DNA of 64,000 bases from Nocardioides aromaticivorans (GCF_013408525.1 NZ_JACBZM010000001.1:3782001-3846000), one strand, 5' to 3'. Positions 51,332 through 61,928 are shown, counted from the stretch's first letter. Made by a program: numbers and translations. The notes: a model not told the origin generated them from the letters alone.

Positions 51332-52282
51332 ATGAACGAAACCCTTGCGGTCGATGCGACCGGGCTGATCAAGACGTTCGGGTCGGTGCGCGCCGTCGAC
51401 AACATCTCGATCCAGGTCGCGGCGGGCGAGGTGTACGGCGTCCTGGGACCCAACGGCGCCGGCAAGACCACTTTCCTGCGGATGCTGTTCGGTCTGATCC
51501 GCCCCGACGCCGGCACCATCGAGATCTTCGGGCGCACCTGGGCCGAAGACGGCGTCAAGACCCTGGACGGAGTAGCAGGCTTCATCGAAAGCCCGAAGTT
51601 CTACCCCTACCTGACCGGCCGCCAGAACCTCAGGGGCCTTGCCCTCCTCGACGGGGGCATCCGACCTGGCCTGCTGGAGGAGACCCTTCAGATCGTCGAC
51701 CTGGTAAGCCGAGCCGACGACAAGGTCGGGGGCTACTCCTACGGCATGCGCCAGCGCCTTGGGGTCGCCGCCAGCCTGCTGCGCGAGCCGAAGCTCCTTG
51801 TTCTCGACGAGCCCGCGAACGGCCTCGACCCGGCAGGTATCCGTGACATGCGCGCGTTGGTCAAGCGGTTGGCCGCCAGCGGGCTGACGGTGTTGCTCAG
51901 CTCGCACCACATGGATGAGGTCGAAGAGATTTGTGACAACGTCACCATCATGCGCCGCGGCGCGGTCGCGTTCCACGGCACCATCAACGACCTCCGCGCG
52001 ATGGCTCCGGATCCCGGGCACGTGCTGAGCACCAGTGACGATGCCCGCGCACTCGATCTCGCCCACCAGCACCCGGACATCTCGGTAACCCGCCAGCCGG
52101 AGGCGGCCCTTGTCGTCTCGGGCCCTCCGCCGGCCGTCTCCGCGTACGTCGCTGCCCTAGTACGTGACGACATCGCACTGCTCGGCTTCACCCAGACCAG
52201 GACTCCTCTGGAGGAACTCTTCTTCATGCTCACCGACGATCAGTTCGACGACCGCACCACCGAACCGGAGCCCGTGCGATGA
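51332..52282 (+). CDS. ABC transporter ATP-binding protein (BcrA-type exporter)
   Basis: The 316-aa ATPase has Walker A GPNGAGKTT (39-47), the signature variant YSYGMRQR, Walker B LLVLDEP and a C-terminal extension, as in DrrA/BcrA drug and peptide exporters. It is encoded directly upstream of the permease with a four-base overlap and divergent from the two-component genes, a common resistance arrangement in which the kinase senses an antimicrobial. Confidence 0.92.
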   Translation: MNETLAVDATGLIKTFGSVRAVDNISIQVAAGEVYGVLGPNGAGKTTFLRMLFGLIRPDAGTIEIFGRTWAEDGVKTLDGVAGFIESPKFYPYLTGRQNLRGLALLDGGIRPGLLEETLQIVDLVSRADDKVGGYSYGMRQRLGVAASLLREPKLLVLDEPANGLDPAGIRDMRALVKRLAASGLTVLLSSHHMDEVEEICDNVTIMRRGAVAFHGTINDLRAMAPDPGHVLSTSDDARALDLAHQHPDISVTRQPEAALVVSGPPPAVSAYVAALVRDDIALLGFTQTRTPLEELFFMLTDDQFDDRTTEPEPVR

Positions 52283-53154
52283 GCACCCTTGAGTCCGAGG
52301 CCGTTGCAACTGAGCCCACAGCACCGCCGCGCCCGGGCCGTCCCGGCTTGCTCGCCGCCCTGCGCTGGGAGATCCGAAAGCTCAGCGCCCAGTACCGTGC
52401 CCGCGCCGTGCTCGTGGGTGCCTTGATCGCGCCCATCCCCATCGTGGTGATCCTCCACGGACAGTCACGGCCTCCGAAGGACACCCTGTTCGGCCGATTC
52501 GCCACCGAGAACGGGTTCGCACTGGCATTGCTTATCCTCGGGTTCGCGTCGCAGTGGGTGCTCCCACTGCTGACGGCGATCGTCGCCGGCGACATCTTCG
52601 CCAGCGAAGACCAGCACGGCACCTGGAAAACGGTCCTCACACGCTCCGCCAGCCGCTCCAAAGTGTTCTGGGCCAAGACCCTGACCGCCGGCGGCTTCGC
52701 CATACTGATGCTGGTCCTGCTCGCGACCTCCACCATCGCGTCGAGCCTGCTCATCGTTGGGCATCAGCCACTGGTCGGCCTCACCGGGCAAACCATCTCG
52801 GCGCACACCGCCGTGCAACTAGTCACGGCGAGCTGGGCCAGCATGCTCGGGCCCGTCATCGGCTTCACCTGCCTGGCCATCCTGCTCTCGGTCTGGTCCA
52901 GGAACCCAGCTGTGGGCATTGCCGCGCCCGTCGTCCTCGGAATGGTGATGGGACTGGTCGGCTCTCTAGGCGGCATCGAGTCTGTCCGCCCGTTCTTGCT
53001 GAGCACACCCTTCGAGGCCTGGCACGGACTCCTCGCGGCCCCCCGATTCACGGGGCCACTCCGAGAAGGTTTGCTCGTCAGCGGGGCATGGAGCCTCGCT
53101 TCCCTGGCTGGCGCGTTCGTCCTGCTTCGCCGCCGCGACATCACTGGAGGCTGA
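52279..53154 (+). CDS. ABC transporter permease (ABC-2 type)
   Basis: The 291-aa protein has six membrane helices of the ABC-2 export type, an N-terminal amphipathic segment (LLAALRWEIRKL), and the conserved EDQHGTWKTVLTRS loop before the third helix. It forms the membrane part of the exporter with the ATPase upstream. ATG 52279 overlaps that stop. The secreted-protein gene follows after five bases. Confidence 0.9.
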   Translation: MSTLESEAVATEPTAPPRPGRPGLLAALRWEIRKLSAQYRARAVLVGALIAPIPIVVILHGQSRPPKDTLFGRFATENGFALALLILGFASQWVLPLLTAIVAGDIFASEDQHGTWKTVLTRSASRSKVFWAKTLTAGGFAILMLVLLATSTIASSLLIVGHQPLVGLTGQTISAHTAVQLVTASWASMLGPVIGFTCLAILLSVWSRNPAVGIAAPVVLGMVMGLVGSLGGIESVRPFLLSTPFEAWHGLLAAPRFTGPLREGLLVSGAWSLASLAGAFVLLRRRDITGG

Positions 53155-53159
53155 ACCCC

Positions 53160-53942
53160 ATGCGTCGAACCATCATCGTCATCGTGACCGCACTCGCCCT
53201 GCTCGGTGGACTCGGAGCCGCGGTCGCTGCCAACAACGGCGGCAGCACCGTCACACGCGCCCGCCTGGAGAAGTCACTTCCCGCGACATTCGCCAACATC
53301 TACATCCAACAAGCCCAGATCCTCGGCAGACACGACATCACGGCATCCTCCCTCCAGGCCAAGGCGATGTGCGACAAGCACGGGCCTGATGTTGCCGACG
53401 TCGGCCCCGGCGGTGACTGGGTCTGCCTGATGAGCTGGAACGACCCCCAGGTCCCGATGCCCACCGAGGGCTACGGCAAGTTCGAGCTCAACGTGCACAG
53501 CAACGACTGCTACACCGCGGCCGGACCGACCAAACTCACCGGATTCCTGACCATCACCGACGCACACGGCAAGGAAGTCACCAACCCCGCCTTCGAGTTC
53601 GACGGATGCTTCGACCCCAACAGCGACGACACAGCCACCGGCGTCCAGTTCCCCTCAGTGCTCAACTCAGCCAGCCCCAGCGTTGTCCCCAACAGCGAAG
53701 GACACGTCAGCATGAAGGCCACCTGTGGGACCGGTAGCCAGGGCTGTGCAGGGACAGCGGTCGCCACCGCTGGGGACGTCAACCTTGGAACCGTGCCGTT
53801 CAACGTCAAAGAAGAAGCCACCGCGACCATTTCGTTCCCCGGCGCGTTGCCGCCCGGCACCAAGGAGATCACCGTGGACTTCACGACATCAGCTGGAGTC
53901 GCAGGCTCCGACTCGGTGACGATCCCGGTACTGGCCAGGTGA
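53160..53942 (+). CDS. Secreted or membrane-anchored protein of unknown function
   Basis: The 260-aa product begins with a signal sequence or N-terminal anchor (MRRTIIVIVTALALLGGLGAA). An outer domain of mainly beta character follows, with about six cysteines, including CDKHG, DWVCLM, NDCYTA and the nearby pair CGTGSQGC. The family is not recognised. It is the last gene of the island operon, five bases after the permease stop, so it probably works with the exporter, for example as a substrate-binding or immunity protein. Confidence 0.75.
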   Translation: MRRTIIVIVTALALLGGLGAAVAANNGGSTVTRARLEKSLPATFANIYIQQAQILGRHDITASSLQAKAMCDKHGPDVADVGPGGDWVCLMSWNDPQVPMPTEGYGKFELNVHSNDCYTAAGPTKLTGFLTITDAHGKEVTNPAFEFDGCFDPNSDDTATGVQFPSVLNSASPSVVPNSEGHVSMKATCGTGSQGCAGTAVATAGDVNLGTVPFNVKEEATATISFPGALPPGTKEITVDFTTSAGVAGSDSVTIPVLAR

Positions 53943-53972
53943 CGATGCGCCATGACGACGGATTCGAGCACG

Positions 53973-53984
53973 GTCCATTTAGTG
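53973..53984. promoter_or_regulatory. Putative integrase arm-type site, right end
   Basis: GTCCATTTAGTG matches the site at 43175-43186 in 11 of 12 positions and lies 136 bp from attR, in the same orientation. Confidence 0.4.
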
Positions 53985-54119
53985 TCCACATTGGATCCGT
54001 CCCACACCGCACCAGACGGGTATCCTGAGACTGGAAGCGAGGGCGAATCCCTCACCACACCGAGCGAATCGGTTGTTTCCGGCCCGAGACCGTAGTAGTC
54101 GCGATGCCCCTGATGGCGT

Positions 54120-54154
54120 CCAGAGGTCGCAGGTTCAAATCCTGCCCCCGCTAC
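54120..54154 (+). repeat. attR of the genomic island: second 35-bp copy of the tRNA 3' end
   Basis: It is identical to 43079-43113. Only the T-arm and 3' acceptor half of tRNA-fMet are present, so this is not a functional tRNA gene. Confidence 0.93.
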
Positions 54155-54160
54155 CAAAGT

Positions 54161-54198
54161 CCTGAGGGCGGTCACCGGATCCGGTGGCCGCCCTCAGG
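54161..54198 (+). terminator. Probable original terminator of tRNA-fMet, displaced by the island
   Basis: An 18-bp arm pair (54161-54178 with 54181-54198, one G-U) is followed by CGTTCTTCTCC. It begins six bases after attR, the distance expected of a tRNA terminator. Confidence 0.75.
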
Positions 54199-54257
54199 CG
54201 TTCTTCTCCCGTTCTCCCGCCTGACGCGGCGTCGCCCCGCGGCGCTATCGTCGCCGC

Positions 54258-54866
54258 GTGTCCGGCTACCAGCGCATCGCCGTCGTCAGCACGGCGTCCG
54301 GGTCTCCTGACCTGCGTGCGCTCGGGCGCGAGGTGGCCCGGGGTGCATTGGTGCTGACCGCGCCGACGGGCGAGGCCAAGGCGGTCGCCCAAGCGGTCTC
54401 CGGGGACGTGCGGCCCGAGATCCTGCTGGCCCCGGTGCGATTCCCGGATGCCGACCGCGGCCACCGGCTCGATGCGCTGGTGCGGGAGCACGCACTGCGC
54501 GACCGCTTCCGCGACGTGGTCGTCGTCGCCGACCCGGCGACGGTCACGCTGCTCCTGCGGGCGCTCGCACCGGGCCAGCTCGCGAGTGGAGGTGCCGTCT
54601 CCGTCGTGGCGCTGCCACGCGCGGATCCGCCGGTCTCGCCGCTCCGGGTCGCGCTGCTGGGCGGCGTCCTGGGCGCGCTCTCGGCGGTCCTGGACGGCCT
54701 GCTGCCGCTGTTCGTGCCCCCACTCGCGGTGGGGGTGTGCGGTCTCCTGCTCCTGGCGGTCCCGTCGCAGCGTCGTACTGGCCGCGAGGCACTGCTCGCG
54801 GCCGGGATCGGGGCACTCGTGGTGGTGATGATCGTGGCCGGGTCCACGCGATTCCCGTCCGGCTGA
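54258..54866 (+). CDS. Hypothetical membrane protein, 202 aa
   Basis: The product has a soluble N-terminal half of alpha/beta character (GYQRIAVVSTASGSPDLRAL; DVVVVADPATVTLLLRAL) and three C-terminal membrane helices (about 130-195). I do not recognise a family. GTG 54258 is the start. It is the first chromosomal gene after the island and convergent with the HxlR gene, four bases between stops. Confidence 0.65.
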   Translation: MSGYQRIAVVSTASGSPDLRALGREVARGALVLTAPTGEAKAVAQAVSGDVRPEILLAPVRFPDADRGHRLDALVREHALRDRFRDVVVVADPATVTLLLRALAPGQLASGGAVSVVALPRADPPVSPLRVALLGGVLGALSAVLDGLLPLFVPPLAVGVCGLLLLAVPSQRRTGREALLAAGIGALVVVMIVAGSTRFPSG

Positions 54867-54870
54867 GGCC

Positions 54871-55308
54871 TCAGCCCTCCAGCGTCAGCTGGCCCGCCTC
54901 GAGCGGGTCGCCGCACGCCGCGCAGTGCAGCTCGGCGACGAACTCGTGGCCGCAGACGTGGTCGAACCGCACCGGGTCCGCGCCCTGGCGCACGTGCTCG
55001 TGGCCCCACTGCTTGAGGGTCAGCAGCACGGGGGACAGGGCGCGGCCCATCTCCGTCAGCCGGTACTCGTAGCGCGGCGGGCGCTCGCTGTACTGCTCGC
55101 GCGCGATCACGCCGTGCTCGACCAGCTTGCGCAGCCGGGTGGTGAGGATGTCGCGCGGGGCGCCGGTGTTGCGCGCGATCTCGGTGAAGCGGCGCTGGGC
55201 GTAGAAGAGCTCGCGGACGACGAGCAGGCTCCACCGGTCGCCGACGACCTCGAGCGCATCGGCGATCGTGCAGTCCCGCGGGGTCCGGGCGGCGGGTGCT
55301 GTCGGCAT
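54871..55308 (-). CDS. HxlR-family transcriptional regulator
   Basis: The 145-aa winged-helix protein has the HxlR core (ALEVVGDRWSLLVVRELF, RFTEIARNTGAPRDILTTRL) and a C-terminal segment with CGHEF and HCAACG that may bind zinc or sense thiol/carbonyl stress. It is divergent from the thiolase gene and probably regulates it; an inverted repeat lies at 55364-55386. ATG 55308 is chosen; GTG 55314 is possible. Confidence 0.9.
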   Translation of the reverse strand: MPTAPAARTPRDCTIADALEVVGDRWSLLVVRELFYAQRRFTEIARNTGAPRDILTTRLRKLVEHGVIAREQYSERPPRYEYRLTEMGRALSPVLLTLKQWGHEHVRQGADPVRFDHVCGHEFVAELHCAACGDPLEAGQLTLEG

Positions 55309-55363
55309 GGTCACATCCTCGGCGAAGACGGTTGTGTTTTCAAACTTACCGCGCCACCATGGG

Positions 55364-55386
55364 GTCAGTTCGGAAAACCAACTGAC
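55364..55386. promoter_or_regulatory. Inverted repeat in the hxlR-thiolase intergenic region
   Basis: GTCAGTT and AACTGAC are separated by nine bases and end 13 bp before the thiolase ATG. This is a likely operator of the divergent HxlR regulator. Confidence 0.45.
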
Positions 55387-55399
55387 CGAGGAGCACGCC

Positions 55400-56566
55400 A
55401 TGTCCGCAGCCGTCATCGTCGACGCCGTCCGCACGCCGCTCGCCAAGGGCAAGCCCGGCGGTGCGTACGCCGACATCCACCCCGTCGACCTCCACGCGGC
55501 CGCGCTGCGGGCGCTCGTCGACCGCACCGGCTTCGACCCCGCGGTCATCGACGACGTGATCAGCGGTGCCGTCGGTCAGGTCGGGGAGCAGGCCGGCAAC
55601 ACCGCGCGCTGGGCGCTCCTCGCAGCGGGCTACCCGGAGAGCGTCCCGGGCGTGACCGTGGACCGCCAGTGCGGCAGCAGCCAGCAGGCGCTGCACTTCG
55701 CGGCGCAGGGCGTCATCGCCGGTGCGTACGACGTCGCGGTCGCCTCCGGTGTCGAGTCGATGAGCCGGATCCCGATCGGCTCGCAGTTCCAGGGCAAGGA
55801 CTTCTTCGGCCCGCAGGTCGGCGCCCGCTACGGCGGGGGACTGGTGCCGCAGGGCATCAGCGCCGAGCTGATCGCGCAGAAGTGGGACCTGTCCCGTGCC
55901 CAGCTCGACGAGTACTCCGCGATGTCCCACGAGCGTGCCGCCCGGGCGTGGAAGGACGGCCTCCTCGACAGCCAGGTCACGTTCGTCAACGACCTGCGCA
56001 CCGACGAGACCATCCGCCCGGGCACGTCGGTCGAGACCCTCGCCGGTCTGCGGCCTGCCTTCCGCAACGACGACTGGGCGGCGGCGTACCCGACCATCGA
56101 CTGGCGGGTGACCGCCGGCAACAGCTCGCCGGTCAACGACGGCTCGGCCGCGGTGCTCGTGACGAGCGAGGAGGCGGCGGCCCGGCTGGGGCTGAAGCCG
56201 CGGGCCCGGGTGCACTCCTTCGCCGTGGTCGGCGACGACCCGATCCTGATGCTGACCGGCATCATCCCGGCGACGAAGAAGGTGCTCGACCGGGCGGGCC
56301 TCTCGCTCGGCGACATCGACGCGTTCGAGGTCAACGAGGCGTTCGCCTCCGTCGTCCTCGCCTGGCAGGCCGAGACCGGCGCCGATCTCGCCAAGGTCAA
56401 CGTCAACGGCGGCGCGATCGCGATCGGCCACCCGCTCGGCGCCTCCGGTGCCCGGCTCGCCACCAGCCTGCTCAACGTGCTGGAGCAGCAGGACGGCCGG
56501 TTCGGGCTGCAGGTCATGTGCGAGGCCGGGGGCCTCGCCAACGCCACCATCATCGAGAGGATCTGA
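55400..56566 (+). CDS. Acetyl-CoA acetyltransferase (thiolase)
   Basis: The 388-aa thiolase has nucleophile Cys91 (VDRQCGSSQQAL), the NEAFA motif, GHPLGASGAR with the catalytic His, and VMCEAGG with the second Cys. It performs thiolytic cleavage in beta-oxidation or acetoacetyl-CoA formation; a degradative family member is likely. ATG 55400 follows GAGGAG. A hairpin terminator lies at 56594-56632. Confidence 0.93.
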   Translation: MSAAVIVDAVRTPLAKGKPGGAYADIHPVDLHAAALRALVDRTGFDPAVIDDVISGAVGQVGEQAGNTARWALLAAGYPESVPGVTVDRQCGSSQQALHFAAQGVIAGAYDVAVASGVESMSRIPIGSQFQGKDFFGPQVGARYGGGLVPQGISAELIAQKWDLSRAQLDEYSAMSHERAARAWKDGLLDSQVTFVNDLRTDETIRPGTSVETLAGLRPAFRNDDWAAAYPTIDWRVTAGNSSPVNDGSAAVLVTSEEAAARLGLKPRARVHSFAVVGDDPILMLTGIIPATKKVLDRAGLSLGDIDAFEVNEAFASVVLAWQAETGADLAKVNVNGGAIAIGHPLGASGARLATSLLNVLEQQDGRFGLQVMCEAGGLANATIIERI

Positions 56567-56593
56567 GCAGGCCGGCGCTCGAGCCGGACAGCA

Positions 56594-56632
56594 GGGCGGC
56601 CGCACCCTTCGCGCTGAAGGGTGCGGCCGCCC
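56594..56632. terminator. Bidirectional terminator between the thiolase and GH43 genes
   Basis: A perfect 17-bp stem (56594-56610 with 56616-56632) has loop GCGCT. It is located 27 bp after the thiolase stop and 15 bp from the convergent GH43 stop. There is no U-tract. Confidence 0.8.
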
Positions 56633-56647
56633 CGTGCCGGGTCCGCC

Positions 56648-59437
56648 TCAGCGCGTGACGCGCACGCTGCGGACGGCCTGGGTGGCGGTCACGAAGGGGC
56701 TGCCGGCGTAGGTCACGCGGAGCTGCTTCGTGCCGACCCGCGTCGACCGGGGCACGCGGAGCCGGACGGTGGCCACGCCGTCCCTCACGACCGCGGTCAC
56801 GGGCCGCACCCGTACGCCGGCCAGGGCCACCGTGACCTTGCCGGTGGGGGAGAGGCCGGACGCGGAGACCCGCGCCCGGACCGTCAGGTAGCTGCCTGTG
56901 CGGACCTTCGTCGGCGCGGACACCGTGAGATGGCCGCGCGCCTTGACCACGCTCACCCGCACGCTGGTCGAGGACGGCGCGAACTCCGGCGTCCCGGCGT
57001 AGCTGACGGTCAGGTCGTGCGTCCCGGGCGGGAGCGAGCGCCGCGCGATCGGCAGCTTGGCCTTCCCGTCCTCGTCGATCCCGGCGGTGACCTTCCGGCC
57101 CCCGGCCGTGGTCGACACGGTGCCCTCGTCGGCCCCCGACACGGCGACCCGCAGCCAGCCGACCTGGCCGTAGACCATGGTCACCGGTGCGACCGAGACG
57201 GCCGTCTCCACCGGCTGCGGGGCCTCGACGGGTGCGAAGCTCCAGGTCTCGACGTCGAAGAGCTGGCCCGCGTCCTCGCCGGAGTAGCGGAAGAACAGGT
57301 CGTGCGTGCCGGTCAGTGCGCCCTCGGCCAGCGGGAGGTCGAGGTCCGTCCAGGTGGAGCCGTCGCCGGCCGGGACGGTGATGCTGCCCACCACCGCGTC
57401 GGCCTGCGCGGGGTCGGGACTCGTGCTGACCGTGATCGTGCCTCCGGCCTTCGGGAGCACCCGGGCGGTCAGCCCGGCTGCTCCGTCGCCGAAGTCCACG
57501 CCCGCGAGGGACGTCCAGTCGCCGTCGTCGATGCTGGTGAGCTTCGGCGTCGGCGTCTGGCCTTCCCAGGTGCTCGTGCCGACGTACCCCTGCCGCGTGC
57601 CGGCCTGCCAGGCGATGGTCTCTGCCGACACCGGTCCCTCGTAGGGGTCGAAGGCGGCCTTCTGGCCCGGCCCGGCGTAGGTCCCGGTCACCGGCGCGAT
57701 GGTGCCGTCCGCGCCCATGTCGACCTTGTCGATGTGGGCGTTGCGGTAGCCGGCGGAGGCGCCGTCCTCGATCGCCACGTCCAGGGTCTGGGCGTGGTAG
57801 GTGAGATACCAGCTGCCCTGGAAGTCGAAGAACGCGTGGTGGTTGTTGCCGCCCGTCCCGGCGCCGAAGAACTGCGCCTGGTTGGCGAACGCGAGCTTCG
57901 GCTCCGACCACGGACCGAGCGGGCTGTCCGATTCCATGACGACGATGTCGCCACGGCCGAAGTCGACGCCCGAGAGGGTGTGGGAGAAGTTGGTGCAGTA
58001 CGTGTAGTAGTACGTGTCGCCCACCTTGTGGATCCCGGAGTCCTCGAAGACCCCCGGCGCGTCGATCATCTGGACCTCGTCGACCTGCCCGTCGTCGTTG
58101 TCGTCGGCGAGGCTGACCATGTCGTCGCCCAGCTTGGCCATCCGCGCGGTGTTCGGGTGGTTGGCCTCCCCGGTCGGGACGCCGCCGCCGAAGTAGATGT
58201 AGGCCTCACCGTCGTCGTCGACGAGCACGGCGGGGTCGAACAGCCAGACGACGTCGTTCGCCTCCGGGTCGGAGTTGTCGTTCACCCCCGGCGTGTCGAA
58301 GCCGATCAGGGACCGGTTCAACGGCGAGGTGAAGGGGCCCAGCGGCGACTCGCCCTGGAGGACCCAGATCCCGCCGGCGCTGTTGGCGAAGTAGAGGAAG
58401 AACTCGTCGTCGCCATCGCCGTCGACGTCCTTGGCCGCGGCGGCCGGTGCCCACGAGTTGCCGGGACGGTTGGCCGCGGCTCGCGTGATGCCGTCCGCAC
58501 CGGCGGCGTTGATCGGACCGTGGTTCGTCCAGTTCACCAGGTCGGCGCTGGACCACACGTTGATCTCGTTGATCCGGCCGTAGTTGTTGGACTCCCCGTT
58601 CTCGACGTGGTCGACCCACTCCTGGGTGTCGTTCGTCGTGTAGACGTAGACGCGCCCGTCGTGCTCCATGGCCCAGGGGTCGGCCCCGAAGTTCTGGGTC
58701 ACGAGCGGGTTCCCGCGCCGGCTCGCCGCATCCGTGCCCGGAGTCTTCGCGAAGGCGCCGAAGCTGCCCGGCGCGGTGTTGTCGTTGCGCTCCAGCGGGT
58801 CGGGCGGGGGCGGCGGGACCTCGCGCTCGCCGTACACGGAGATGTCGTCGACGAAGAAGATGTCCGGCACGGTGGCGGGGCCGACCGACTGGATCGACAC
58901 CTTCGCCGTCGAGAGGTCGAGGCCGGTGGTCGGGACCGTGAAGGAGCCGGAGACGTGGCCGAACGTGGTCGTCGCCGTGGACGAGCCCTTCTCGACGGCC
59001 GACTGGGCCATGACCCGGGAGGAGCCGCCCGCGTCGCTCAGCACGACGGCGAAGTCGGTGGAGGCGTCACCGAGGTCGCGGTAGTGCACCCACGCGGAGA
59101 CGTCGTACGTCGTACCGGCGATGAGTCCTTCGATCGCCCGGGACGCCCCGTCGGTGTGGGCCGTGCGGCCGTTGACCTTGAGCGACATGGCGCCGCCGTG
59201 CCGGGTGGAGTAGCCCAGGCTCAGGGTCGCGGACCCGACGGCCGTCCATCCGGCGGTGCCTGCCTCGATGTCACCGTTGGTGACCAGCTCCGCCGGCGCG
59301 GTGTCGAGGGCGGCGCCCGCGCGGACGGCCTCGTCCGCCCGGGCGCCCTGCGGCGCGGCGACTGCCATGGCGAGCGAGCAGCCCACCGCGAGCGCGGCGA
59401 GCGACGCGGTCGCCCGCCTGCTTCGTGTTCGGTTCAT
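56648..59437 (-). CDS. Secreted multidomain glycoside hydrolase family 43 protein
   Basis: The 929-aa extracellular enzyme has a signal peptide (about 1-35), a carbohydrate-binding beta-sandwich (about 40-180, ELVTNGDIEAGTAGWTAVGS), and a GH43 five-blade propeller (about 215-560: GADPWAMEHDGRVYVYT, EDSGIHKVGDTYYYTYC, GNNHHAFFDF). A second CBM6-like module (about 590-715) and two Ig-like repeats to the end follow. The domain pattern resembles arabinoxylan arabinofuranohydrolases. ATG 59437 has an AGAGGA site. A LacI-type operator upstream suggests induction by plant-polysaccharide sugars. Confidence 0.88.
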   Translation of the reverse strand: MNRTRSRRATASLAALAVGCSLAMAVAAPQGARADEAVRAGAALDTAPAELVTNGDIEAGTAGWTAVGSATLSLGYSTRHGGAMSLKVNGRTAHTDGASRAIEGLIAGTTYDVSAWVHYRDLGDASTDFAVVLSDAGGSSRVMAQSAVEKGSSTATTTFGHVSGSFTVPTTGLDLSTAKVSIQSVGPATVPDIFFVDDISVYGEREVPPPPPDPLERNDNTAPGSFGAFAKTPGTDAASRRGNPLVTQNFGADPWAMEHDGRVYVYTTNDTQEWVDHVENGESNNYGRINEINVWSSADLVNWTNHGPINAAGADGITRAAANRPGNSWAPAAAAKDVDGDGDDEFFLYFANSAGGIWVLQGESPLGPFTSPLNRSLIGFDTPGVNDNSDPEANDVVWLFDPAVLVDDDGEAYIYFGGGVPTGEANHPNTARMAKLGDDMVSLADDNDDGQVDEVQMIDAPGVFEDSGIHKVGDTYYYTYCTNFSHTLSGVDFGRGDIVVMESDSPLGPWSEPKLAFANQAQFFGAGTGGNNHHAFFDFQGSWYLTYHAQTLDVAIEDGASAGYRNAHIDKVDMGADGTIAPVTGTYAGPGQKAAFDPYEGPVSAETIAWQAGTRQGYVGTSTWEGQTPTPKLTSIDDGDWTSLAGVDFGDGAAGLTARVLPKAGGTITVSTSPDPAQADAVVGSITVPAGDGSTWTDLDLPLAEGALTGTHDLFFRYSGEDAGQLFDVETWSFAPVEAPQPVETAVSVAPVTMVYGQVGWLRVAVSGADEGTVSTTAGGRKVTAGIDEDGKAKLPIARRSLPPGTHDLTVSYAGTPEFAPSSTSVRVSVVKARGHLTVSAPTKVRTGSYLTVRARVSASGLSPTGKVTVALAGVRVRPVTAVVRDGVATVRLRVPRSTRVGTKQLRVTYAGSPFVTATQAVRSVRVTR

Positions 59438-59615
59438 CGTTCCTCTTCTGGGGACGGGGATGCGTCGAGCCGGGACGGCAGGACCGTTCCGGGGGCGCGC
59501 GGCATCGCCCGAGGGCGTGTGCGTCGGAGCTCGTGGGGTGCCGGCGCCCCGGACGCGTCGGCGACGGGCGGGCCGATGGGGATCCGGGAGCGGTGTGACG
59601 CCCGTCACCACAGAT

Positions 59616-59629
59616 TGTTAGCGCTAACA
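59616..59629. promoter_or_regulatory. LacI-family operator palindrome
   Basis: TGTTAGCGCTAACA is a perfect 14-bp palindrome of the type bound by LacI-family regulators of xylan/arabinan utilisation. It lies between the divergent GH43 and E1 genes, 178 bp from the GH43 start and 80 bp from the E1 start. The cognate regulator is not in this window. Confidence 0.75.
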
Positions 59630-59709
59630 TCCGGGCCGGTCAAGGACGGGTCTCACGGATCGCGGCGTCGGTGTGAGCGTGCGCATGGCTGGTCTGGCAT
59701 CGTCGGCGC

Positions 59710-61848
<2,139 letters not shown>

Positions 61849-61928
61849 TCCCGATGGTCGCCACACCCGTGACTCCCTAGCGTCGACGGCAAGCGCCGGA
61901 ACCGCCGGCCGAAGCTCGAGGGGCCGCC

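Larger units (their letters stand above)
43079..54154. mobile_element. Integrative genomic island (about 11 kb) in tRNA-fMet
   Basis: The boundaries are the 35-bp direct repeats at 43079-43113 and 54120-54154. Contents in order: tyrosine integrase, secreted acidic protein, ECF-type sigma factor, membrane anti-sigma-like protein, small leftward ORF, second tyrosine recombinase, MFS transporter, histidine kinase and response regulator (leftward), ABC ATPase and permease, secreted protein. No relaxase, FtsK-type translocase, replication or phage structural genes are seen, so transfer would need help from another element. Genes inside have somewhat weaker third-position bias than the flanks. Confidence 0.88.

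Noticed and set aside
54120..54154. Second tRNA-fMet gene
   Set aside because: Only the 3' 35 bases are present; no D-arm or anticodon arm. It is the attR site.
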